Source: Sulfitobacter sp. EhC04
GTDB taxonomy: Bacteria; Pseudomonadota; Alphaproteobacteria; Rhodobacterales; Rhodobacteraceae
Assembly (NCBI RefSeq): GCF_001650875.1
Contig: NZ_LXYI01000009.1
Coordinates: 124,001 to 188,000 of the forward strand
DNA: 64,000 bases
Direction: 5' to 3'
Numbering within the stretch: the first letter of the stretch is position 1; every line of letters begins with the position of its first letter. Shown here one piece after another: positions 26,335-33,255 of this stretch. The position numbers and the translations under genes were made by a program. The notes beneath the pieces are model-generated. The model did no database searches. It was not told the origin of the DNA and worked only from the letters and a program-made list of their open reading frames with translations.

Positions 26335-27087
26335 TCAGCCGGGATTCACGGCATGGACAAGAAGATAGCCTGAAACATCTTCCTCGATGGCGCGCCCGTA
26401 GGCATGCATCGCATTATCGTGCATTGCCTTGGCAAAGGGCGCGGCTGTATCGGCAAGGACATCCGAAATATCAATGGGTTGCAGCCCGGTTTCCACCAAG
26501 GTCCGGGCATAGTCGCTGATCGTTGATTCGTTGTTGGCGGCGGGAATGAAGGTCGTCGGCCTGCGCGCCAGAACATCGGTCAGGATCAACCGTCCGCCCG
26601 GCACAAGAACCCTGCGCGCCTCTTCGAAAAACCTGCGGCGCGGGTTGAAATGCATGGCGGCTTCGACAGCATGAATGCAGTCAACGCTCTGGTCCGGAAA
26701 ATCCAGCGCCGTCGCGTCCATCTGTCGGAAATTGATGCGCGGACCGCCATGATAGCGTTCCGCATGGGCGATCTGGCGCGCAGAGTAGTTGACCCCGGTG
26801 ATTTCTGCATCCGGGTAGGCGGCTGCGAACATCCCGGTGCATGCGCCAAGCCCGCACCCCACATCAAGTACACGACGGGTGTTGCCACGCCCCGGATCGG
26901 TCTCTACATGCAGTTGGACCAGCCTTGCTGCGGCCTCCGGCAACGTCGTGACACGCCCACCATCGGCGTCGCGCCAATAGCCATAGTTGTACAGATCGCT
27001 TGCCCCAAAAAGGCGACGCAGCGCTGGATGGAGAATGGCGAAATCATAGTCACTTTCTTTCAATCTCAGGGCGCATTCGCTTGACAT
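26335..27087 (-). CDS. SAM-dependent methyltransferase (small-molecule type)
   Basis: 250 residues, start at 27085-27087 after AAAGGATAGCC. VLDVGCGLGACTGMFA is motif I, ITGVNYSARQIAHAE motif II and GGRLILTDVLA motif III. The order and length resemble O/C-methyltransferases of natural-product pathways (sterol/sarcosine-type group). It is encoded opposite to its neighbours, with a divergent promoter region shared with the acyl carrier protein gene, and probably tailors the lipid/polyketide product. Confidence 0.85.
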   Translation of the reverse strand: MSSECALRLKESDYDFAILHPALRRLFGASDLYNYGYWRDADGGRVTTLPEAAARLVQLHVETDPGRGNTRRVLDVGCGLGACTGMFAAAYPDAEITGVNYSARQIAHAERYHGGPRINFRQMDATALDFPDQSVDCIHAVEAAMHFNPRRRFFEEARRVLVPGGRLILTDVLARRPTTFIPAANNESTISDYARTLVETGLQPIDISDVLADTAAPFAKAMHDNAMHAYGRAIEEDVSGYLLVHAVNPG

Positions 27088-27175
27088 GGCTATCCTTTTG
27101 GTTGTCGTCTGAGGAAAGGGAATACTGCGTTTCAAGTCAATTGCTATTCTACAATTCACCGACGAAAGGACGTCC

Positions 27176-27463
27176 ATGCACACCAACGGAACCTCAGAGG
27201 ACACCACTCGCGCGGCTGCGGTCAGCGACTGGATGGTGAACTATATTTCATCCGTGATCGACATGCCGAAGGACTCTTTCCCGGTCAACGACCGCTTTGA
27301 CAATTATGGTCTGGATTCCGTTGAGATCACCATCATGTGCGGCATGATGGAAGAACAATACGAGATTGAGGTCAGCCCGAGCGAGGTCTTCAACAACCCT
27401 TCCGTCGCAGCACTGTCTTTGCATATCGCGCAACGGATCAGCGAACGTTCCGCCACAGTATGA
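27176..27463 (+). CDS. Free-standing acyl carrier protein
   Basis: 95 residues. The attachment site is Ser48 in YGLDSVEIT; a helix with acidic residues follows (MCGMMEEQYEIEV), as in ACPs that dock with ketosynthases. AAAGGACG precedes the ATG by 5 bp. It overlaps the next gene by 4 bp. In this setting it is likely the carrier for the chain made by the nearby ketosynthase. Confidence 0.9.
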   Translation: MHTNGTSEDTTRAAAVSDWMVNYISSVIDMPKDSFPVNDRFDNYGLDSVEITIMCGMMEEQYEIEVSPSEVFNNPSVAALSLHIAQRISERSATV

Positions 27464-28758
27464 CATCGGATGTGCCCGGATCAGAAGGCTCCAGGGAGGT
27501 TCTGATTTCCGGCATGTTCGACATGCTCAACTTCGGCGACCTGATGTTCCCCGTGGTGGCGGCGCATGAACTGGGCCTGCGCGGATACCAGGTGCAGGCG
27601 CTTTCGCCAACCGGGGCCACGATCAATCTGAAGCAGGCTTTGCCGAGCCGTCCGATCTGGTCGGCCCTCGATCCCGGCAGGTCATTTTCCGGCATCCTGA
27701 TCGGGGGCGGCTACATCGTGCATACGCACCGGATGGACACCCTGAGGGAATATCGCGGTCAAGGCATTGGTGCGGCGGTCGCGCCTTCCGTTTGGCTGGG
27801 ATCGACCCTGGTGGCGGCCTTGCGTGACGTGCCCGTCGCCTGGAACGCGCCAGGCACACCGCACCCGCTGCGCCAGGGTGTCGTCCCCCTTGCCACCGCA
27901 GCCTTTGCCGCTGCGGATTACCTGTCGCTGCGGGACGCGGGGTCCGCCCGTATGGCCAATGCTCCCACGGCAACAATCGTGCCGGACCCGATCCTGGGCT
28001 TGGACCGCGTCTGGCCTCGGGACGGATTGGCAGATGACTTTTCCCGCCTCTGCGCCCAGTTGGGATTGGAACGGAAGGATCGCGTGCTGGCCGTCCATGT
28101 GCGGCAAAGATCGCTGGGCGGTGAACCGATCCCGTCCTTTGCCGATGGATTGGCGGCAGCCTGCCGGTCGCTGGACCTTACGCCGGTCCTGATCGGGTTG
28201 GGCACAGCACATGCCGATGACCGCATCGCACGCGATGTTGCTGCGGCAGTCCGCGACCGAGGCACCCCGGCAGTTGCGCTTGACCGGCCCGAAGGGTTGC
28301 GCGATGTCGCGGCACTGCTTGCCCATGCAAGGGCCTATGCAGGTTCTTCCGCGCACGGCTACATCACTGCGGCGGCATATGGTGTGCCGGGGCTTTTGGT
28401 TGCACGGCCTGCCTATCGGAAATTCGACGGTCTGGTTGCCCATCTGGAACGGCCCCAGGACCTTGTGAACAACTGGGCTGCGGCACTGGCTGCACTGCCC
28501 CGGACACTTGCCGCCACCCCGCCTGCCCTGCCGAAAGCCATCTCGGCGCAGCTTGGGCAGCATTGGGACAGTATTGCCGCTGCCTTTGCCACCGGACCGG
28601 CACCAAAGCGAAGTGCAAGACTGCGTTTCGCGGCGCTTGCAATGCGTGCCGGGCTGGACCGCGAAGGGCCGGGTTGGGCAATGACGCCTTTCACAACCGC
28701 AAAAGACCGCGCAGCCGCAGTGGACGGTGCCGACGTACGCGAGATGGAGCCTTTCTGA
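27460..28758 (+). CDS. Polysaccharide pyruvyl transferase family protein
   Basis: 432 residues. It starts MTSDVPGSEGSREVLISGMFDMLNFGDLMFPVVAA, with GDLMFP in the place where the family has the GDxxhh motif, then GILIGGGYIVHTHR and, near the C-terminal half, AGSSAHGYITAAAYGVPGL, a HG...A.GVP signature of the WcaK/CsaB group that transfers pyruvate ketals to sugars. It resembles the N-terminal part of the 33256-36186 protein, so the two are paralogues. It overlaps the ACP gene and is followed by two oxygenase genes. Confidence 0.8.
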   Translation: MTSDVPGSEGSREVLISGMFDMLNFGDLMFPVVAAHELGLRGYQVQALSPTGATINLKQALPSRPIWSALDPGRSFSGILIGGGYIVHTHRMDTLREYRGQGIGAAVAPSVWLGSTLVAALRDVPVAWNAPGTPHPLRQGVVPLATAAFAAADYLSLRDAGSARMANAPTATIVPDPILGLDRVWPRDGLADDFSRLCAQLGLERKDRVLAVHVRQRSLGGEPIPSFADGLAAACRSLDLTPVLIGLGTAHADDRIARDVAAAVRDRGTPAVALDRPEGLRDVAALLAHARAYAGSSAHGYITAAAYGVPGLLVARPAYRKFDGLVAHLERPQDLVNNWAAALAALPRTLAATPPALPKAISAQLGQHWDSIAAAFATGPAPKRSARLRFAALAMRAGLDREGPGWAMTPFTTAKDRAAAVDGADVREMEPF

Positions 28759-28762
28759 AACC

Positions 28763-29629
28763 ATGACACAGCTTTCCCCTGCCCGCCCCGCCGGATTGGA
28801 CGCGACCCAATGCGAGACTTTTCAGCGCGACGGATTTCTGCACCCGATTGACGTGATGCCCGAAGATGAGGCCAAAGCGCTGAGAGCGCGCATCGAAGCG
28901 CTGGAGGCCCGAAAACACGGGCGCTTGTCCGGATTGGTGCGCGCCAAGCCCCATTTGCTGCTGCCCTACCTTTGGGATGTCGTCCACGACGCCCGCATCG
29001 TTGACCGGGTCAGCAGCCTGTTGGGAGAGGACATTCTGTGCATCGGCTCCAGCGTGATCGACAAACCCGCCCACTCGGACGGCTATGTCGCCTGGCATCA
29101 GGATGCGACATTCTGGGGATTGGATGAAAACAATGGCGCAACGGCCTGGCTGGCCCTGAGTGACGCCACTACCGCTTCCGGTGCCATGCAGGCGATGCCC
29201 GGCACTCATGCGCGGCAGCTGCGCCATCTGGACACGGGTGACGACAAAAACATGCTGGGCGCAAGGGAAGCAGTCGAGACCCAGCTTGACCTCAGCCAGG
29301 CGGTCTGGATGACGCTGAAACCGGGGCAGATGTCGCTGCACCACCCACAGGTGCTGCATGGGTCCGGGCCAAATGCCTCTGACGACCGCCGGTTGGGGTT
29401 TGTGATCCGCTATACATCCGCGCGGGTCCGCCAGGAAGGCGGCACCGCGACGCTGGTGCGCGGCAGGAACCTGGCGCAGGGGCCGCTTGAAATGCGGCCT
29501 GAGGCTGAAATGGACCCCGCTGCATTGGCCCGGCACGGCGGGATCATCCGACAGGCTGCCAACGTCATCCGCAACGCAAAGACCCGTCATCTTGCCGAAT
29601 CGGCGGCAGGAAAGGATCACCTGAAATGA
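28763..29629 (+). CDS. Phytanoyl-CoA dioxygenase-like Fe(II)/2OG oxygenase, first copy
   Basis: 288 residues, start ATG 28763. The iron ligands His112 and Asp114 are in WHQDATFWGLD, with a later H in SLHHPQVLHGSG as the third ligand candidate; the conserved Arg for 2-oxoglutarate is plausible in RRLGFVIRYTS. PhyH enzymes hydroxylate carbon atoms in natural products; an intact Asp argues against a halogenase. It overlaps the second oxygenase by 4 bp and is about 45% similar by eye. Confidence 0.88.
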   Translation: MTQLSPARPAGLDATQCETFQRDGFLHPIDVMPEDEAKALRARIEALEARKHGRLSGLVRAKPHLLLPYLWDVVHDARIVDRVSSLLGEDILCIGSSVIDKPAHSDGYVAWHQDATFWGLDENNGATAWLALSDATTASGAMQAMPGTHARQLRHLDTGDDKNMLGAREAVETQLDLSQAVWMTLKPGQMSLHHPQVLHGSGPNASDDRRLGFVIRYTSARVRQEGGTATLVRGRNLAQGPLEMRPEAEMDPAALARHGGIIRQAANVIRNAKTRHLAESAAGKDHLK

Positions 29630-30450
29630 CCGATACATTGGCGCAGGATTTCGCCCGAGAAGGCTTTGCCAGCCCCATCAGGGTCATGCCGCAAGAAGCT
29701 GCGGCGGAGCTTGTGATCCGACTTGAACGGGCCGAACGCCGCCTTGGTCAGGAAGGGTTTGCGCGGCTCAACGCCAAGGGTCACCTGCTTTATCCGTTCC
29801 TGTGGGACCTTGTTCACGATCACCGCATCCTCGACCACGTCGAGAACATTCTCGGGCCGGACATCCTATGCTGGGGATCAAGTTTCTTTTCCAAGGATGC
29901 CGGATCATCCAGCGTGGTGCCCTGGCATCAGGACGGCACCTGCTGGGGGCTGGATGCGCCCAGGGGGCTGACCGCATGGCTTGCCCTGACCCCCAGCACA
30001 CCGCAGAGCGGATGCCTGCGCGTGGTGCCGCGCAGCCATTTGAGCGCGCTTCCACATGCGGTCAGGAACGCGCCCTCATCCATGTTGCCACTGGGCGAAG
30101 AGGTCGCGGGTGAGGTTGATGAGGCAAGCGCCGTGATGTGCCCGCTCGAACCGGGTGAAATGTCGCTCCACCATGTCACACTGGTGCATGGGTCGACCCC
30201 CAATCAGGCAACTTCCGGCAGACGCATCGGTTTTGCGATCCGCTATGTCGCCGGTGATGTCAGGCAGCTTGGCGATCAAAAGGGCTATGCCACGCATGTG
30301 CGTGGGCGCGACCACGGCACCTATCTTCTGGAAGAGCGGCCGCAGTCCGATCTTGAGCCTGCGGCCTTGCGGCGCTACCGCGACATTCTGAGGCATTCGG
30401 CCTCTCTGGTGCAGCGCGAAGCGGCCGGGATTGATCAGCAACCGCGCTAG
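29626..30450 (+). CDS. Phytanoyl-CoA dioxygenase-like Fe(II)/2OG oxygenase, second copy
   Basis: 274 residues. Iron ligands His101 and Asp103 in WHQDGTCWGLD; third His in SLHHVTLVHGST; 2OG arginine in RRIGFAIRYVAG. Same architecture as the preceding gene, with which it is coupled through ATGA. Two adjacent paralogues suggest two oxidation steps or two positions on one substrate. This is the last gene of the plus-strand run from the ACP gene; a repeat block follows. Confidence 0.88.
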   Translation: MTDTLAQDFAREGFASPIRVMPQEAAAELVIRLERAERRLGQEGFARLNAKGHLLYPFLWDLVHDHRILDHVENILGPDILCWGSSFFSKDAGSSSVVPWHQDGTCWGLDAPRGLTAWLALTPSTPQSGCLRVVPRSHLSALPHAVRNAPSSMLPLGEEVAGEVDEASAVMCPLEPGEMSLHHVTLVHGSTPNQATSGRRIGFAIRYVAGDVRQLGDQKGYATHVRGRDHGTYLLEERPQSDLEPAALRRYRDILRHSASLVQREAAGIDQQPR

Positions 30451-30493
30451 AAAGTGTCGCGTTCATTCGAATTCACACGACGCGCTCTGACTT

Positions 30494-30577
30494 GTTACAG
30501 CGTCCCGCCTTTAACCTGATACACTCCGTATCGCCGATGTCCCGAGAGCGCGAAGCGCGGCAGGGTATCGGCGATTC
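30494..30577 (-). repeat. 84-bp extragenic repeat, copy 2 (inverted)
   Basis: Reverse complement matches the copies at 12629-12712 and 30785-30868 end to end at 84 bp. This is the best-paired copy: TCGCCGAT and ATCGGCGA arms (8 bp exact) enclose an inner GCGC-TTC-GCGC hairpin. Confidence 0.8.
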
Positions 30578-30680
30578 AAGTTTAAGGCGGGGCGCCTTAA
30601 TGTCGCATGTCCGGGGCGTTCAGAACCGGTTCCCACTTTTGAACGATATGCCTTGTCGGGAAATGCGCTCGGCGCTGACC

Positions 30681-30999
30681 TGCAAATGAAGACATGTCAA
30701 AAATGACATGTCTTCATTTGCAAAGCACTGGCGGATGGGGCGGGCAAGAGCACCGGGGCCGCTATGACACTTCGCGTGAAATTGGAAGCGCCGATACCCC
30801 GCCAAGCTACGCGCTCTCGGGACAGTGGCGATGTAGCCTGCCTCAATTCAAAGCCAGGACGCTGTAACCTGTTGATTTGGCATATCCGAGGAGCGTATAG
30901 CGGTCCGGGATATACTTGGATCACTTGTTCGCTGCCTCTCCCTTCGGTCGAACGCGAAAAGTGATGTGCGATGATTCAGGTTATCCCGAAACGCTGTAA
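30681..30999 (+). repeat. Intergenic repeat copy B
   Basis: 319 bp matching copy A (7762-7979) in reverse orientation. The outer segments match closely: 30681-30722 is the identical 42-bp palindrome, and the last ~58 bp (30942-30999) match the first ~59 bp of copy A with only a few differences. Copy B differs mainly by carrying an 84-bp repeat in its middle. No gene lies here. Confidence 0.8.
30785..30868 (+). repeat. 84-bp extragenic repeat, copy 3, nested in repeat B
   Basis: Starts GAAGCGCC, ends CGCTGTAAC. More diverged than the other two copies in its right half. Its absence from copy A of the larger repeat suggests that it inserted there. Confidence 0.75.
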
Positions 31000-31028
31000 T
31001 ATCGTTTCCCGGTTTTGTGCGGCAATTT

Positions 31029-31928
31029 CTAGCTGCGGGTCATCACGCCGGTCGTTGCATCATAAAGCCAGCCGGGCGCGCGCTGCTTGCGTGGTGGTTT
31101 GCCGCGCAAACGCAGATAGTTCCGCGTCGCTTCCTTCACGCTCCGTACCGCCTGTGCGGCGTCAGACGTCGATGTGCCGCCGTGGATCTGATGAAATGTC
31201 GCGACCCCGGCCATGCGGACAAACTGCGTCCCGGCGTGGTTCAGCGCCCGGTCCAGCATGTCGGGATTGCACATGCCGCCGCCCGGCTCTGTAAAGAGCG
31301 GATCAAAGCCACCAAGCGCCGCCCAGGTGTCGCGGTGCAGAAACAAGGCATTCGATTCCAGCATCGGTGCGGTGGCGGAGGCCTCTTCCGGCCATGACAC
31401 GGCAAAAAAGTCCGCCGCCGGGTCGGGCCAGCCGGCCCGTGACAACAGCGCGTCCTCGGTGGCCTGATCATAGCCGTGCTGCGTGGCCGTGGCCTGCCGG
31501 TCAGACCCGAACTGCCGGTTGGGAACGGCAATCACGGGGGCCGGATGTGCCGCGGCCGCACGGGCCACGGCGGCCAACAGGCCTGATGACGCCATGCGCG
31601 CGCCGTCGATCCATGCGCCAATGATCTTGCCGCGTGCCAGCGACAGTGCCTGGTTCATCGCACTGACCGGCGACGGACCGGGGCTGGTTGCCGCAATGAT
31701 CTGCGGGACAGGCGTCATGTCAGGCGCGGCAGGCAATTGCTCAGAGCCGTTGTCGACCACGATGATTTCCCAGCTCAGCCCTTCGGCCCCTTGCTGAAAG
31801 CTGCGCGACAGTGACCAAAGCGTGCGGGGCAGTTCCCGATCCATGCGCCAGCACGTGATCGCGATCGAAATATCGGGTGTCGCCGCTTCAGCGCCTTCCG
31901 TTTGCGAGACACTGGGCTTAACCTGCAC
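31029..31928 (-). CDS. Glycosyltransferase family 2 protein
   Basis: 299 residues. GT-A fold markers: SIAITCWRMDRELPRTLWSL, EIIVVDNGSE and GKIIGAWIDGARMASSGLLAAV (the D of WIDGA would contact the metal and nucleotide sugar), then LHRDTWAALGGFDPLFTEPGGGMCNPDMLDRA, the GGFD...D-D region of acceptor-side helices. No membrane segment. Divergent from the P450 gene (starts 33 bp apart), implying a shared promoter region. Confidence 0.85.
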   Translation of the reverse strand: MQVKPSVSQTEGAEAATPDISIAITCWRMDRELPRTLWSLSRSFQQGAEGLSWEIIVVDNGSEQLPAAPDMTPVPQIIAATSPGPSPVSAMNQALSLARGKIIGAWIDGARMASSGLLAAVARAAAAHPAPVIAVPNRQFGSDRQATATQHGYDQATEDALLSRAGWPDPAADFFAVSWPEEASATAPMLESNALFLHRDTWAALGGFDPLFTEPGGGMCNPDMLDRALNHAGTQFVRMAGVATFHQIHGGTSTSDAAQAVRSVKEATRNYLRLRGKPPRKQRAPGWLYDATTGVMTRS

Positions 31929-31961
31929 AACGGCACCATTCTTTTAAAGACAGGCCCGACT

Positions 31962-33119
31962 ATGCGCACATCAGAATTGAATTCTCAAGCCTTCGGCCCG
32001 TCCATGATCCGCGAGGCGGCGGACCCCAACCTCGACCCCATCGTGGTCGGCGTTCCCTGGCGGCGCGGCTATGGTCATTGGCATGTGTCGCGCATGCGGG
32101 ACGTGCGCGCCTTGATGGCAGACCCTGGCACCACCACGGACGATCTTGCTCTCAGGGTTTTTTCCCGGTTCCGTGAAAAGCGCAGTGATGTTGACAGTAT
32201 TTTCCGTCTGTTCAGTCATATCAGCCGCGCGCACCGCACCCCCAACGACGCAGAGCGCAGGGACGCCATCACCGTGACGAAGCGGTTTATGGAATGCCTG
32301 CCCGCGCTGGATTTCCGTTCTCCCCTCGCCGCGCTGATCTCTGCCGGCGAAACCGATGCTGACGCGATGGCAAATGCGGTGCAGAAACCAATTGTTGAAT
32401 GGCGTGCCGCAGCGCTTGGGATCGACGCCGCAACGGGCCGGGAAATCGCAGAGGACCTCATTGACCTGATGGCAAGCCTTGAGCAGATGGCGATCCCTGA
32501 TTATGTCAAGCTGGAGCCGAAGGCCGCCGCCATCCTGCGCAATCTCTCGGCGCTGAACATGAGCTGGCCCGCCGGGCAGACGTTGCCGCTGTTGCATTTG
32601 ACTTCGCCTGCCTTTCTGGCCTTGGAACCCATGTCCAGAACCGGCTGTCTGATGCTTGCGCATCTGGCCGACAATCCGGACATTCAGGAGGTTCTGCGCG
32701 ACCGCGCGGATATGCGCCCGGCGTACCTGCAAGAGGTGGAACGTCTGCTGGCGGGCATACGTTATATGTCCCGTCAGGTCGGCCCCGCCGGTCTGGATCT
32801 GGGCGACACGCGTTTGCCGCCCCATTCTCGCGTGACGCTCGATCTGGCGGCGGCCAACCGCGACCCCGAAGTCTGGGACGACCCCGACGCATTCCGCCTC
32901 GACCGCCCGCGCCGTCAGACGGCCACGTTCTCGTTTGGCGCACTTGCCTGCACCGGCAGCCAGACCAGCCGTCAGTTCCTGAGCATCCTTCTGGATGCTG
33001 TTCTGGAAACCCTTCGCCTGTCAGAACCCTTGGCCGCAAAAGAAGACGATCGGACCTACACGCGGTGTTCCTTGGTCAGGGGCTACGATACCTGCCGTCT
33101 GCGCTTTGCGCCACTCTGA
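31962..33119 (+). CDS. Cytochrome P450
   Basis: 385 residues. The heme motif FSFGALACTG has Cys330 as the axial ligand and follows AANRDPEVWDDPDAFRLDRP, the usual run-up. The ExxR motif is EVER in QEVERLLAG. The I-helix acid-alcohol pair is not clearly recognisable, so the oxygen-activation step may be unusual or the protein divergent. No ferredoxin partner is adjacent. It probably oxidises a lipid or polyketide intermediate of this region. Confidence 0.8.
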   Translation: MRTSELNSQAFGPSMIREAADPNLDPIVVGVPWRRGYGHWHVSRMRDVRALMADPGTTTDDLALRVFSRFREKRSDVDSIFRLFSHISRAHRTPNDAERRDAITVTKRFMECLPALDFRSPLAALISAGETDADAMANAVQKPIVEWRAAALGIDAATGREIAEDLIDLMASLEQMAIPDYVKLEPKAAAILRNLSALNMSWPAGQTLPLLHLTSPAFLALEPMSRTGCLMLAHLADNPDIQEVLRDRADMRPAYLQEVERLLAGIRYMSRQVGPAGLDLGDTRLPPHSRVTLDLAAANRDPEVWDDPDAFRLDRPRRQTATFSFGALACTGSQTSRQFLSILLDAVLETLRLSEPLAAKEDDRTYTRCSLVRGYDTCRLRFAPL

Positions 33120-33255
33120 CGCCTGCAACCCATTGACTCTGTGGTCATTGCAACCATAGCGATAAAGTGCAAGGTAACGTGCCAGCAGCGGTATGTGTTT
33201 TCTCTGCTTATGCTTCATTTCCACGCCCCTTTCCCGTGGCCGTCCGGAGACTCTC

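Noticed and set aside
30620..30805. 61-codon minus-strand frame in repeat B
   Set aside because: Same reason: the frame crosses the palindrome and the nested 84-bp element.
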